Shown piece by piece: positions 43,067 through 54,649 of a stretch of 64,000 nucleotides of DNA (the stretch's first letter is position 1; every line of letters begins with the position of its first letter). The stretch lies in assembly GCA_002692065.1 (NCBI GenBank), contig NZJX01000002.1, positions 1-64,000 on the forward strand, written 5' to 3'. The position numbers and the translations under genes are program-made. The notes beneath the pieces were generated by a model. That model was not told the origin of the DNA. It did no database searches and worked only from the letters and a program-made list of their open reading frames with translations. The DNA is from Flavobacteriales bacterium (GTDB lineage: Bacteria; Bacteroidota; Bacteroidia; Flavobacteriales; UBA7430).

Positions 43067-44356
43067 TTAATTATTTAAAAATTCCATAAACTTTTTTACC
43101 CACTTATCAAAAAATGAATCTTGATAATTAGTTTTTGAATTTATTTTTAAGTTAGAATTACTATTTTTTTCAATATCATTCTTATAATTATTCATCAGCA
43201 ATCCTATTGCTGTTGAATACATTGGACTATCTAAATCTTTTCTTTCTCCATTGGCTAAATGCTCATTTGGGAAACCTAACCTAGTATCTAAACCCGTTTC
43301 ATGAACAAATAATTGTTTGATATGTTTAAGGTTTGAGCCACCTCCTGTTAATACAATTCCACATATTAAGGTATTCTTACTTTCCTCATATCCATAATTT
43401 TTTATCTCTATTAAAATTTGATCTATAATTTCGATTAATCTTGTATTTATTATTTCTGCCAAATTTTTTAATGAAATTTCTTTTGGTTCTCTACCTCTAA
43501 ATCCTGGAATAGATACAACTTGCCTATCACTATTCTTTAAAGGTAATGCTGAACCAAACTTTACTTTTAATTGTTCAGCATGTTTTTCAATTATTGAACA
43601 TCCCTGTTGAATATCTTTAGTAATTATGTTCCCCCCAAAAGGGATCACAGAAGTATGTCTTATAACTCCATCTTTAAAAATTGCTAAATCAGTTGTTCCA
43701 CCACCAATATCAATTAAACATACTCCAGCTTCTTTTTCTTCTTCACTTAAAACTGCACTTGCAGACGCAAGTGGTTCAAGCGTAATCCCAGAAACTTTTA
43801 ACCCTGAACTTTGAATACAGGTACATATATTTCCAATTGCAGTAGTTTGACCAATTACAACATGTAAATTTGCTTCTAATCTTCTACCTAACATTCCAAT
43901 TGGTAATTTTATATTTGGTTCACTATCAACACTAAAATGTTGAGGCAATACATGAATAATTTCCTCACCGTTTTTCATAACAAGTTTGTGAACATTATCA
44001 ATCAGCTTCTCAATATCATTCTGGTCGATAACGGCTGTATCATCATTTCTAATAATATAATCACTATGTTGTAAAGATCTAATGTGCTGACCTGCAATTC
44101 CGACTACACATTTATTAATTTTATACCCCGAATCTTCCTCGGCTTTCTTGATAGCATACTTGATAGAGTCAATAGTTTGAGTAATATTAACTACCACTCC
44201 TCTTTGAACTCCTAAAGAATGAGCCTTTCCAAATCCTAAAATTTCAAACTTTCCATAGTCATTTTTCATTCCTATAATAGCTACAATCTTTGTTGTTCCA
44301 ATGTCTAAACCAACTGATAAACTTTTATTTTCCATTGTCACTATTTTTTTACACAA
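43067..44356 (-). CDS. ftsA: Cell division protein FtsA
   Basis: LSVGLDIGTTKIVAIIG, CLIDIGGGTTDLAIFKDG, GIVLTGGGSNLKHI. Confidence 0.97.
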   Translation of the reverse strand: MCKKIVTMENKSLSVGLDIGTTKIVAIIGMKNDYGKFEILGFGKAHSLGVQRGVVVNITQTIDSIKYAIKKAEEDSGYKINKCVVGIAGQHIRSLQHSDYIIRNDDTAVIDQNDIEKLIDNVHKLVMKNGEEIIHVLPQHFSVDSEPNIKLPIGMLGRRLEANLHVVIGQTTAIGNICTCIQSSGLKVSGITLEPLASASAVLSEEEKEAGVCLIDIGGGTTDLAIFKDGVIRHTSVIPFGGNIITKDIQQGCSIIEKHAEQLKVKFGSALPLKNSDRQVVSIPGFRGREPKEISLKNLAEIINTRLIEIIDQILIEIKNYGYEESKNTLICGIVLTGGGSNLKHIKQLFVHETGLDTRLGFPNEHLANGERKDLDSPMYSTAIGLLMNNYKNDIEKNSNSNLKINSKTNYQDSFFDKWVKKFMEFLNN

Positions 44357-45072
44357 ACAACTTGATTATTGAATTTTAAATTAATTAGTGAAAATTTATT
44401 TAAATCAATTTTATCTATTGAATTTTTATAAAAAATTTTAAATTTTTCAAATTTTAATTTTATTTCTTCTTTATTTCCAAACAAGACTTTGTAATTTCCC
44501 GTCCTGAAATAAATATATAACTCGCTATTCAGATCAAATTCTAATGCAAAAATTTGAGTACTAAAAAACTTGTCAGAATTGATAATATTCAATATTTCAT
44601 TTAGTACATTCTTTTTATAATCATCCATTTTATCGTAATAAACATGATATACCCATGCTGAATAGAATGGAGATAATGAAAAAGAATCTAAACTAAAATC
44701 TAAATAATAAGATTTATTATCTTCAAATACCCTAAATAAAGGTTCTTTCTGAAAAATCTCAACATTCAAAATTTCATCATTATCTAAATATAATTCTGCT
44801 TTGTCAATGTTTGAATGACTTTCAATATAATCTTCTAACAAATAAATGTTTATATCTTTAATAGGCTTATTTAAAATTGAGTATTCAACAGTGTTAATTA
44901 TATCCATAATTTCAATATCATTTACAAATGTTGATTCTTGAATATTTTTATATTTAATATTAATAGAATCAATAAATTTTTCTGATAATTTTAATTCAAC
45001 TTTTTTATCAAAAAAAAATATTATTATTACTAAAATAATAACAGCGAATATTTTAATTAAATTTCTAATCAT
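44341..45072 (-). CDS. ftsQ: FtsQ-like cell division protein
   Basis: Single N-terminal TM, POTRA-like region, position between murC and ftsA. Confidence 0.82.
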   Translation of the reverse strand: MIRNLIKIFAVIILVIIIFFFDKKVELKLSEKFIDSINIKYKNIQESTFVNDIEIMDIINTVEYSILNKPIKDINIYLLEDYIESHSNIDKAELYLDNDEILNVEIFQKEPLFRVFEDNKSYYLDFSLDSFSLSPFYSAWVYHVYYDKMDDYKKNVLNEILNIINSDKFFSTQIFALEFDLNSELYIYFRTGNYKVLFGNKEEIKLKFEKFKIFYKNSIDKIDLNKFSLINLKFNNQVVCVKK

Positions 45073-46414
45073 CTAGATAAAATTTAATTGGACTAACTAG
45101 ATCACTGATATCACCTGCACCAAGAGTGAGTAAAATATCAATATTATCTTTATTTAATATATTTGGAAAAGAAGTCTTTTTATAAACACCCTTCTCACTA
45201 CAATTAATTTTTTTTAAAAGATCAACTATACTTACACTATTATACGCATTTTCCCTGGCACCATAAATATCCAAAAGCATTACTTCATCAGACATTGATA
45301 GTACACTTGCAAAATCATCTAGTAAATGAAAAGTTCTAGAATACAAGTGAGGTTGAAAAATAATTGAAATTTTTTTATTACGATATAATTCCCTTAAAGA
45401 TTTGATAATTACTGAAATTTCATTTGGATGGTGAGCATAATCGTCTATGTACTTAATTTTTTTATTATTTATGTGATATTCAAATCTTCTCTTTACTCCT
45501 GTAAATTCCCTTATTGACTGAATAATATCTGAAATTTTAATCTTATTTAAATATGCTAAAGAAAACGCTGCAACTATATTTTCTATATTGTGAAAACCTT
45601 TTAAATTGGTATAGATATTTTTAGCTTTTCCACCAGGATAAACAATATCAAAGACGAAATTATCATTTTTTTTTCTTAAATTTTCAGAATAAAAATTTGA
45701 AGTATTTGAATTCAATGAATAAGTATACTTTGAATCAATCCTCAAACCCTCCTTAACAATTAAATTTTTATGATTTACTTTTATTGAAAATTCAATAAAT
45801 GATTTATACAAATCTTCATAATTATTATAACAATCCTGATGATCAAAATCAATTGATGAAATTATAATATATTTTGGACTTAAACATAAAAAAGATCTAT
45901 CAAACTCATCTGCCTCAATTAAAAATTTATCACTTGACCCAGATATGAAATTTGATTTGTAATCTTTTAAAATTCCTCCTACAAAACACGTAAAATCATT
46001 ATAATTATGATTTAAAATTGAAGCTAGAATACTACATATTGTTGTTTTACCATGTGACCCAGCTACTGCAATTGTATCAGAGTTTTCTGATATTTTTCCT
46101 AATATTTCAGATCTTTTAAATAATGGATATTTATTAAATTTAAAAAAATTAAATATTAAATTTTTTTGGCTTATGGCTGGTGTATAAATTACTAAAACAT
46201 CTTTATTGACTTTAAAATTATTTGAAATATTTAATATACTTTCATCATAAAAAATTCTACAAGAAAGACTTTCTAACTCAATAGTAATTTTTGATCGTAT
46301 CCTATCGTACCCCTCTACAACTTTTTTTTTTTGGATAAAAAATTTTGCCAAGGCACTCATACCAATCCCCCCAATTCCTATTAAAAAAATTTTTTTATAG
46401 TTCTTTTTAATCAC
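45065..46414 (-). CDS. murC: UDP-N-acetylmuramate-L-alanine ligase
   Basis: IGIGGIGMSALAKFF, VAGSHGKTTICSILASIL, DYAHHPNEIS. Confidence 0.97.
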   Translation of the reverse strand: MIKKNYKKIFLIGIGGIGMSALAKFFIQKKKVVEGYDRIRSKITIELESLSCRIFYDESILNISNNFKVNKDVLVIYTPAISQKNLIFNFFKFNKYPLFKRSEILGKISENSDTIAVAGSHGKTTICSILASILNHNYNDFTCFVGGILKDYKSNFISGSSDKFLIEADEFDRSFLCLSPKYIIISSIDFDHQDCYNNYEDLYKSFIEFSIKVNHKNLIVKEGLRIDSKYTYSLNSNTSNFYSENLRKKNDNFVFDIVYPGGKAKNIYTNLKGFHNIENIVAAFSLAYLNKIKISDIIQSIREFTGVKRRFEYHINNKKIKYIDDYAHHPNEISVIIKSLRELYRNKKISIIFQPHLYSRTFHLLDDFASVLSMSDEVMLLDIYGARENAYNSVSIVDLLKKINCSEKGVYKKTSFPNILNKDNIDILLTLGAGDISDLVSPIKFYLDD

Positions 46415-47505
46415 AATGATATTTTTTTTATTAATTCAACTATTTTGGAAGATGCGTTAGGTACATACATTTTTTTCATATTTTTTGAAAGAAGTTCTCT
46501 TTTATCTTTGGAGCTGATTAATTTTTCTAGTTCTCTAAATAATAATTTTTCAATATTTTCTTCCTTAACTAAAATAGTTGCTTTTCTAGATTTTAAATGT
46601 TCAGCATTTTTATTTTGATGATCTTCAGATACATTCGGTGATGGAATTAAGATAGTTGATTTACCTAATGCCATAAATTCAGATATAGCAATTGCTCCAG
46701 ATCTAGAAATAACCACATCTGAGATACTTAAAATTTCATAAATACTTTTAAAAAATGGTTTAATAATTATTTTAGAATCGTAATTATCATATTTTGTAAC
46801 ATAATGATCGTAATATAATTCTCCAGTTTGCCAAATTAGCTGAATATTTCTTAATTTGAACCAATCTAAATTTAATGATATTATTTCATTTATTTTTTTT
46901 GAACCTAAACTCCCTCCCAAAATTAAAACGGTAATTTTTGACGAATCAAAAGATATTTTCTTATATATAGTTTTTGATTTTGAATGAAAATTTTCAATTT
47001 CTTTTCTAATCGGATTTCCCGTAAATATTATTTTTTCTTTAGGAAAATATTTATCAAGTCCTTCATAAGCTACGCAAACGAAATTAACAAAATTTGATAA
47101 GATTCTATTGGTAATTCCAGGGTAGGAATTCTGTTCTTGAATTATAGTTGGAATTTTTAAAATAGATGCAACAAAAATAACTGGTCCAGATACATACCCC
47201 CCTGTTCCTATAACTATATTTGGTTTAAATTTTATTAAAATTATAAATGACATAATTAAACTGTGAAAAAGTTTAATGAAAAAAATAAAATTCTTAAATC
47301 TAAATTTTCTAGAAAAACCACTGATCCATAAACCTTTTATTTGATAACCACTTTCTGGAACCTTTTTCATTTCCATCATATTTTTTGCTCCAACAAATAA
47401 AAATTCACAGTTAAGTATTTTTAATTTTATTTCATTTGCAATTGAAATTGCAGGGAAAATATGTCCACCTGACCCGCCACCACAAATCAAATATTTTTTA
47501 TTCAT
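46411..47505 (-). CDS. murG: Undecaprenyl-PP-MurNAc-pentapeptide GlcNAc transferase
   Basis: CGGGSGGHIFPAISIANEI, IGTGGYVSGPVIFVA, QEQNSYPGITNR. Confidence 0.97.
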   Translation of the reverse strand: MNKKYLICGGGSGGHIFPAISIANEIKLKILNCEFLFVGAKNMMEMKKVPESGYQIKGLWISGFSRKFRFKNFIFFIKLFHSLIMSFIILIKFKPNIVIGTGGYVSGPVIFVASILKIPTIIQEQNSYPGITNRILSNFVNFVCVAYEGLDKYFPKEKIIFTGNPIRKEIENFHSKSKTIYKKISFDSSKITVLILGGSLGSKKINEIISLNLDWFKLRNIQLIWQTGELYYDHYVTKYDNYDSKIIIKPFFKSIYEILSISDVVISRSGAIAISEFMALGKSTILIPSPNVSEDHQNKNAEHLKSRKATILVKEENIEKLLFRELEKLISSKDKRELLSKNMKKMYVPNASSKIVELIKKISL

Positions 47506-48631
47506 AGTTCAATTTTTTAACACTTTTACTTATACTAAGTATAATTCCTATTGAAGCACATGTAATCCATACTGAAGATCCCCCAGCACTCAATAGAGGT
47601 AAAGTTTGTCCAGTAACAGGTATTAAATTTACAGCTACTAACATATTTAAAAATGCTTGAGAAATTATGGATAAACCCAAGCCAATTGATAGCATCAAAG
47701 CAAATTGATCTTCACATTTAACACCAATTTTTAATACCCTATAAATAAAAAATAAGTATAATGATAAAATAATTAAAGCCCCTATTCTTCCATATTCTTC
47801 AATTATTATTGCAAAAATAAAATCTGAAGAAGATTGAGGTAAAAAATATTTTTGGATACTTTTCCCTGGTCCTTTACCCCAAACTCCACCTAAATATATT
47901 GCTTTTTTTGCCTGATTTACTTGATAATTTAATTTATTTTTACTCGAAAAATATGAAGATATTCTTGATTCCCACGTGAAAACTCTCGAGTCTGAACTAC
48001 TTATAGTTTTACTAATTTTAAAAAAAATAATAAATGAAATAATTGATGAAATTACTAATAAGAAAAAACTTTTAAAATTTAATCCCCCTACAAATATTAT
48101 AATTAAACTTACCAAGAAAATTATAGCTGCGGAAGAAAAATCTGATGGAAGAATAAGGCTACAAATTATTAATATTGGTAGTAAAATTGGAATGAATGAA
48201 AATCTAATAGAATGAAGTTTATCTTTATAGTGAACAAGATTTCTTGATAAAAGCATAAATAAAGATAATTTAGCGAGTTCTGAAGGTTGAAATGTAAAAC
48301 CTGCGAGTTTTATCCACCTACTTGCATTAACCCCTTCAATTTTTATATTTGTTTTAATTGAAAAAAATATCATAATTAATGAGATACAAAATATGAAATA
48401 TGAAATATTATAAAAATATTTATAAGGAACAATAGCAATTAATCCCATTATTAAAAACCCGATAAATAAATGAAATAAATGTCTAAATAAATAAGATAAT
48501 GAATTACCACTTTTATATGCAAAAGCTAAGTAACTTGAGGAGCTATATACCATTACAACTGAAAATATTGATAATAAACATACAATAGTCCAAATATATT
48601 TATCTCCTTTTATTAGTTTGTAAACATCCAT
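47498..48631 (-). CDS. ftsW: Cell division protein FtsW (SEDS family)
   Basis: Multiple TM segments, ASRWIKLAGFTFQPSELAKL, PVTGQTLPLLSAGGSS. Confidence 0.96.
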   Translation of the reverse strand: MDVYKLIKGDKYIWTIVCLLSIFSVVMVYSSSSYLAFAYKSGNSLSYLFRHLFHLFIGFLIMGLIAIVPYKYFYNISYFIFCISLIMIFFSIKTNIKIEGVNASRWIKLAGFTFQPSELAKLSLFMLLSRNLVHYKDKLHSIRFSFIPILLPILIICSLILPSDFSSAAIIFLVSLIIIFVGGLNFKSFFLLVISSIISFIIFFKISKTISSSDSRVFTWESRISSYFSSKNKLNYQVNQAKKAIYLGGVWGKGPGKSIQKYFLPQSSSDFIFAIIIEEYGRIGALIILSLYLFFIYRVLKIGVKCEDQFALMLSIGLGLSIISQAFLNMLVAVNLIPVTGQTLPLLSAGGSSVWITCASIGIILSISKSVKKLNYE

Positions 48632-49951
48632 TTATAATAATCTTATTTGTGATTTAAATTCTCTACCTCTATGTTCATAATTAGAAAATAAATCTAAACT
48701 TGAGCAAGCAGGTGATAACAAAACTATATCACCCTTTGAAGATAGTTGATAAGCTAAAAGGACTGCATCCTTCATAGACTTAGCCTCATCAATTTTTTTA
48801 ACAACATTTTCAAATTCATTAATAATCTTGGTATTATTTTTTCCTAAACATATAATTGACTTAACCTTCTCTTTAACTAATGGAACTAGATCTGAATAAT
48901 CATTACCTTTGTCAACTCCACCACAAATCCAAATAATTGGTTTATTCATTGAATTAATAGCATACCAGGCTGAATTAACATTTGTAGCTTTTGAATCATT
49001 TATATAAGTAACTCCATAAACATTTAAAACCACTTCTAATCTATGTTCCATTTTATCAAAACTTGATAAACAATCTCTTATAATTTGATTATTAATATTT
49101 AATATTTTAGATGTAATTCCTGCTGCCATGGAATTATAGATATTATGCCTTCCTTGAAGGGCTAGTTCATGAATTGTCATAGTAAATTTTTGTTTATTTA
49201 TATTAATTTTAATTTCGTCATTTGATATAAATGCTATATCATTTATTGATTTTTCGCCATAAGAAATAATCTTTGCTTTGATAAAATTTATTTCTCTTTT
49301 AATTAATTTATCTTCATTCCAAAAAATAAAGTAATCTGAATTTGATTGATTTTTAGTGATCTTTAACTTGGATTTTAGGTAGTTTTTTATATCGAATTGA
49401 TATCTATCCAAATGATCGTTAGAAACATTCAAAATAATAGATATAAAAGGCTTAAAATCTTTAATATCGTCTAATTGAAAACTACTTACTTCTATTACCC
49501 AATATTTATAATTTCTTATTGATAGAACTCTTGAAAAACTTTTTCCAATATTACCACATAAAGAAACTTCAATATTTGAGCTTTTTAATATTTCATATAT
49601 TAATTTGGATGTTGTTGTTTTACCATTGGTTCCAGTAACAGCAATTATTTTACCTTTACAATATCTATATGCATATTCAATTTCAGAAATTATTTCAATT
49701 CCTTTCTCTTTTACTTCATTAAGTAAAAGAGAATCCTTTATACCCGGACTTTTAACAACCAAATTAGAAGATAATAATAGTTCTTTATTATGACCATTCT
49801 CCTTAAAATCAAAAGAATTAGCAATTAGTTCATTTTTATACTTTTTGTTGATTTTGAATTGATCTGAAATAAAAAATTTATATCCAAGTTTTTTACTTAA
49901 TAATGCAGACCCTAAACCGCTTTCTCCAGCTCCAAGAATATATATCATCAT
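48632..49951 (-). CDS. murD: UDP-N-acetylmuramoylalanine-D-glutamate ligase
   Basis: AVTGTNGKTTTSKLIYEIL, NVSNDHLDRY, YINDSKATN. Confidence 0.96.
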   Translation of the reverse strand: MMIYILGAGESGLGSALLSKKLGYKFFISDQFKINKKYKNELIANSFDFKENGHNKELLLSSNLVVKSPGIKDSLLLNEVKEKGIEIISEIEYAYRYCKGKIIAVTGTNGKTTTSKLIYEILKSSNIEVSLCGNIGKSFSRVLSIRNYKYWVIEVSSFQLDDIKDFKPFISIILNVSNDHLDRYQFDIKNYLKSKLKITKNQSNSDYFIFWNEDKLIKREINFIKAKIISYGEKSINDIAFISNDEIKININKQKFTMTIHELALQGRHNIYNSMAAGITSKILNINNQIIRDCLSSFDKMEHRLEVVLNVYGVTYINDSKATNVNSAWYAINSMNKPIIWICGGVDKGNDYSDLVPLVKEKVKSIICLGKNNTKIINEFENVVKKIDEAKSMKDAVLLAYQLSSKGDIVLLSPACSSLDLFSNYEHRGREFKSQIRLL

Positions 49952-51153
49952 CTTAATTTTAAAATTAAAAAACTAAGTATTGCTAATATTACAGCCAAAA
50001 TCCAAAATCTTGTTACAATTTTGCTTTCGTGAATTCCTTTTAATTGAAAATGGTGATGCAATGGTGACATAAGAAATATTCTCTTCCCTTTACCAAACTT
50101 CTTTCTAGAATATTTAAAATATAGTACTTGAATTATTACTGATATACTTTCAATAAAAAAAACACCACAGAATATTGGAATTAAAAGTTCCTTTCTAATA
50201 GCAATGGAAAAAACTGCAATAATTCCTCCAATAGACAAACTACCTGTATCTCCCATAAAAATTTGGGCAGGATATGAATTATACCATAAAAATCCTATAC
50301 ATGATCCAACAAATGAACTCATAAAAATTACAAGTTCCTCTGAATAAGGAATGAACATAATATTTAAATAATCTGAAAAAACAAGATTACTAGATACATA
50401 TGCATATAATGCAAGTACTAATCCAATAATTGCTGAAATACCGGGAGCTAATCCATCCATTCCGTCAGTCAAATTTGAAGCGTTTGAAACAGCTGAAATA
50501 ATAAATATTACAATTGGAATAAATATAATCCATGACCATTTCTCTGGTTCATTTATTAAAAAACTTATAAGATCTGAATAATTCAACTCATTATTTTTGA
50601 AAAATGGAATAGTTGTAATTGAAGATTTTACATATGTATTTAGTCCATTGCCTAAATTATCTATTGATTTTGAAGTTTTCACTAAAACATCTGAATGAAA
50701 ATGCAAAATAGAACCTACTACACATCCTAATATTACTTGTCCAATAATTTTAAACTTAGCAGCTAAGCCTTTTTTATTTTTCTTAAAAACTTTAATATAA
50801 TCATCAATAAAACCAATCAAACCCAACCAAATAGTAGTAATTACCATCAATAATATATATATGTTGTTTATCTTACATATTAAAATAGTTGGAATTAAAA
50901 TTGATATTATTATTATGAACCCCCCCATGGTAGGTGTCCCTTTTTTTTTATTTTCACCTTTTAATCCCAACTCTCTAATTTGGTCATCAACTTGATATTT
51001 TTTTAATATTTTAATTATATAACCTCCAAGAAATAGTGATATTAGTAATGAGATCATTAAGGCTAATGAAGCTCTGAAAGATATATATTCAAAAACTCCA
51101 ATTCCTGGTATATCATAAATTTTATTAATATAATTGATTAGATAATACAACAT
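49948..51153 (-). CDS. mraY: Phospho-MurNAc-pentapeptide transferase
   Basis: KKGTPTMGGFIII, GFIDDYIKV, NLTDGMDGLAPG, FMGDTGSLSIGG, SPLHHHFQLKG. Confidence 0.98.
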   Translation of the reverse strand: MLYYLINYINKIYDIPGIGVFEYISFRASLALMISLLISLFLGGYIIKILKKYQVDDQIRELGLKGENKKKGTPTMGGFIIIISILIPTILICKINNIYILLMVITTIWLGLIGFIDDYIKVFKKNKKGLAAKFKIIGQVILGCVVGSILHFHSDVLVKTSKSIDNLGNGLNTYVKSSITTIPFFKNNELNYSDLISFLINEPEKWSWIIFIPIVIFIISAVSNASNLTDGMDGLAPGISAIIGLVLALYAYVSSNLVFSDYLNIMFIPYSEELVIFMSSFVGSCIGFLWYNSYPAQIFMGDTGSLSIGGIIAVFSIAIRKELLIPIFCGVFFIESISVIIQVLYFKYSRKKFGKGKRIFLMSPLHHHFQLKGIHESKIVTRFWILAVILAILSFLILKLR

Positions 51154-51155
51154 AA

Positions 51156-52613
51156 TTAACTTTTATTTAGATTCAAAATAACATCATAATCACTAAAAGG
51201 AATTTTCAACCCATTCCTTTCTTGGAATTTTTCGTGACCTTTGCCAGCAATGAGAATAATATCCCCTGATTTACAATTCGATATTCCCATTAATATTGCT
51301 TGATATCTATCTTGTTCAACTTTTACTTTATTTAATTCTTTACTGTTAAGATTATATTTCATATCATTAATTATATCCTCAGGGTTTTCGTATCTGGGGT
51401 TATCAGAAGTAAAAATTACACAATCTGACCATTTACATGACTCTTTTCCCATAATTGATCTTTTTCCTTTATCTCTATCACCCCCACATCCAATAACTGT
51501 AGTTAATTTTGCACTGATTTTCTTAATTTTATAGATTGTTTTATATATATTAACTAATGCATCAGGTGTATGAGCATAATCAATAATTGATATTATACCT
51601 TTATTTAGTTTATGGCACTGAAACCTTCCATCGATATTTTTCAATGTTGATAAATTTGTAAGAGTTCTAGATGATTCTTGATCTAATTCTATTGCTGCTG
51701 CATATGTTAATAATAAATTCCTCGCATTATGTTCACCAATTAAACTTGAGTAAAAATCTTTATTGTCAATTTTTAAACATAATCCATCAAAGCTATTTTC
51801 AATAATTTTTAAATGGTAATCAGCAATAGAATTTATAGCAAATGTTTTCACATTTGACTTTGAATGATAAACCATTGTCTTTCCATGAATATCATCACAA
51901 TTTATTATTGAAACTGAACTTGATGATAAGTCATCAAAAAAGCTTTTTTTTGTCAAGATGTAATTATCAAAAGTTTTATGATAATCTAAATGGTCTCGAC
52001 TTATATTTGTGAATAATCCTAAATCAAAATTTAAAGCATGTACTCTATTTTGTTTTATTGCATGAGAACTAACTTCCATAAAACAATATTTACATTTCTG
52101 ATCTACCATTAGTCTCAGCATTTTATTAATCTCAATTGCATCAGGAGTAGTGTATTTTGATGGGTATTCATTATCATTTATTTTATTTACTATAGTCGAA
52201 AGAAGTCCAACTTTGTAATCAAAAGAAATGAATAAATCAAATAATAAATTAACCACAGTTGTCTTACCATTTGTTCCAGTTACTCCAATTAACTTAATTT
52301 CATCTGAAGGATTATTATAAAAATTTGATGCAATAACCGATAATGCCTTTGTTGAATTTTTAACTTTGATATATGTAATATTTTCATCAATTGATTTAGG
52401 ATAATACTCACATACTACAGAAATTGAACCAAGTTTTATTGAATTTGAAATAAAATCATGTCCATCTAATATATTTCCCTTTAATGCAACGAAAAGTGAG
52501 TCTTTTTTTGTTTTTTTTGAGTTAAAACAAATATTAGATATAGCAATATTTGTATCACCTTTAATTTCAATCAATTCAACTTTATATAAAATATCTTTTA
52601 ATAACTTCATCAA
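51156..52613 (-). CDS. murE: UDP-MurNAc-tripeptide synthetase
   Basis: GVTGTNGKTTVVNLLFDLF, TTPDAIEINKML, EVSSHAIKQNRVHALNFD, TSDNPRYENPEDII. Confidence 0.97.
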   Translation of the reverse strand: MMKLLKDILYKVELIEIKGDTNIAISNICFNSKKTKKDSLFVALKGNILDGHDFISNSIKLGSISVVCEYYPKSIDENITYIKVKNSTKALSVIASNFYNNPSDEIKLIGVTGTNGKTTVVNLLFDLFISFDYKVGLLSTIVNKINDNEYPSKYTTPDAIEINKMLRLMVDQKCKYCFMEVSSHAIKQNRVHALNFDLGLFTNISRDHLDYHKTFDNYILTKKSFFDDLSSSSVSIINCDDIHGKTMVYHSKSNVKTFAINSIADYHLKIIENSFDGLCLKIDNKDFYSSLIGEHNARNLLLTYAAAIELDQESSRTLTNLSTLKNIDGRFQCHKLNKGIISIIDYAHTPDALVNIYKTIYKIKKISAKLTTVIGCGGDRDKGKRSIMGKESCKWSDCVIFTSDNPRYENPEDIINDMKYNLNSKELNKVKVEQDRYQAILMGISNCKSGDIILIAGKGHEKFQERNGLKIPFSDYDVILNLNKS

Positions 52614-54649
52614 ATTAGTGTTATCATTATTGTATCATTTAAATTAAAATTATCTCCTACAGAGAGTGATTGACTCTCTACAATCCCATTTCCATTTGAT
52701 TTAACTGTTAAGCCTGAGTTCTCAAGTATATATATGGCATCCATTTTATTCATTCCTATTACACTTGGAATATTTTTTTCATTAATTTTTGATTTGACTA
52801 TATTGAAATTTTCAATATTGAATTCATTAATAAAATCATTATTTTTATTTTTCAGTAATTTATTAATGATTTGAAAAAACAATTTTTTGTCTTTAAATAC
52901 TTTTCGATTACTAGGTAAAATTATTTCTCTGGAAAAAAGTAAATCTCTAACTTCAGCAAATACTGGAGCCGCAACAACATTCCCATAAAATCCAATATTT
53001 ACATCAGGCTTATTTACAAGAACCATACACGAATATTTTGGAGATTCCGCTGGAAAAAATCCAACAAATGATGACCTATATTCATTTGAATAAGATCCAT
53101 CTTTTGCAATTTTAGTTGTACCTGTTTTTCCAGCACAAGAATTTACTTCTGAAAATATATTACTAGCAGTTCCGTCTTCTACAACTTCAATCAAAAAATT
53201 TTTTAAAACTTTTAAAGTTTCTTTAGAACATATCTGACTTATCAAGACGTTTTTCTGCTTTTCATATTCTAATTTCTGACCGTTTTGAATTTTTTGAACA
53301 ATATATGGTTGAACCATATTTCCATCATTTGCAATTGAATTATAAAAAGTTAATAGCTGTAGTGGTGAAATTTGAATTTCATATCCAAAAGCCATCCAAG
53401 GTAAAGAAACTTTTGACCATGTTGAATGAGAACTATTTTTTAAATAACTAACTTCTTGTCCTATTAAATCAAAATTTAAATTTATATTAACCCCAATTTT
53501 TTTTAATTCATTAACAAATAAATCTGGATCATCTTTAAAGCCCTCGTTAATTATTTTTGAGACCCCAATATTAGATGATAGTTTAAAAATATCTGAAAGA
53601 GATAGTACTCCATGTCCACCTTGCTTGTAGTTAGAATCATACATGTATCTGTCATAAAATTTATATCTACCATTTCCTGTATCAACTTTACTCAACGTAT
53701 CAACAATCTTATTTTCTAATGCAATTAATAATGATGCTAATTTAAATGTTGATCCAGGCTCATAATTTGAACCTATAGCATGGTTATAGTATTCTTTATA
53801 AATATTAAATGAGGATTTATTTAAACTTGACATAGCTTTAATTGCTCCAGATTTAACCTCCATAACAATAATTACACCACTTTCAGCATTATATTTTTTG
53901 AGAGTTTTAATTAATGCTCTGTGAGCTATATCTTGAAATCTAATATCAATAGTTGAAAAAATATCATATCCTATTTTTGGTTCTATATCATATTTATTTG
54001 AAATAGGTTTCCATATTCCATTATTTATTTTCTGCATCATTTGTTTCCCAGGAATACCCTTTAAAAAATTATCATAAGATTTTTCAATCCCAACATCTTT
54101 ATTATTTCGTCCATAGCCAATTACCCTTTCACATAATTTTCCAAATGGTCTAATTCTTTCAATATTTCTTGAGTAAATTAATCCCCCTTTAAATCTTCCA
54201 CTTGAAAAAATGGGAAAACTTTTAATTTGCTTAAGTTCACTGTAACTTAAACCAGATTTTATTTTTAAATATTTCTTTTTATTTTCCCTTGCTTCCAATA
54301 ATAACTTCTCATAATCATAACTAGTTTTATCAGCAAGTAATTCAGAAAGATCTCTTGCTAGATCCTTGTAATTTTTAAAAAATAATGAATCATTTGGTAC
54401 AGTAGAATCAAAAGCAATTGTAAAGAATGGTACTGAAGTGGCCAACAAATCTCCATTAATATCAAAAATATTACCTCTTTGAGGAGGTATTTCCTTAAAT
54501 TTTATAGTTGAAGGATAAATATTTTCTAATTCTGAGTCTCCTTGAATAGATATAATTCTAAGTATTATAATATTTGCAATAAATACTATTAAAATACTTA
54601 TGAACATAACTCTGTAAAAGATTTTCTTTTTTTCAGTCATATTTATCAA
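52610..54649 (-). CDS. ftsI: Transpeptidase FtsI/PBP3-like with C-terminal PASTA domain
   Basis: PPQRGNIFDINGDLLATSVP, YEPGSTFKLASLL, SSNIG, AGKTGTTKIA, PASTA-like IPSVIGMNKMDAIYILENSGL. Confidence 0.95.
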   Translation of the reverse strand: MINMTEKKKIFYRVMFISILIVFIANIIILRIISIQGDSELENIYPSTIKFKEIPPQRGNIFDINGDLLATSVPFFTIAFDSTVPNDSLFFKNYKDLARDLSELLADKTSYDYEKLLLEARENKKKYLKIKSGLSYSELKQIKSFPIFSSGRFKGGLIYSRNIERIRPFGKLCERVIGYGRNNKDVGIEKSYDNFLKGIPGKQMMQKINNGIWKPISNKYDIEPKIGYDIFSTIDIRFQDIAHRALIKTLKKYNAESGVIIVMEVKSGAIKAMSSLNKSSFNIYKEYYNHAIGSNYEPGSTFKLASLLIALENKIVDTLSKVDTGNGRYKFYDRYMYDSNYKQGGHGVLSLSDIFKLSSNIGVSKIINEGFKDDPDLFVNELKKIGVNINLNFDLIGQEVSYLKNSSHSTWSKVSLPWMAFGYEIQISPLQLLTFYNSIANDGNMVQPYIVQKIQNGQKLEYEKQKNVLISQICSKETLKVLKNFLIEVVEDGTASNIFSEVNSCAGKTGTTKIAKDGSYSNEYRSSFVGFFPAESPKYSCMVLVNKPDVNIGFYGNVVAAPVFAEVRDLLFSREIILPSNRKVFKDKKLFFQIINKLLKNKNNDFINEFNIENFNIVKSKINEKNIPSVIGMNKMDAIYILENSGLTVKSNGNGIVESQSLSVGDNFNLNDTIMITLI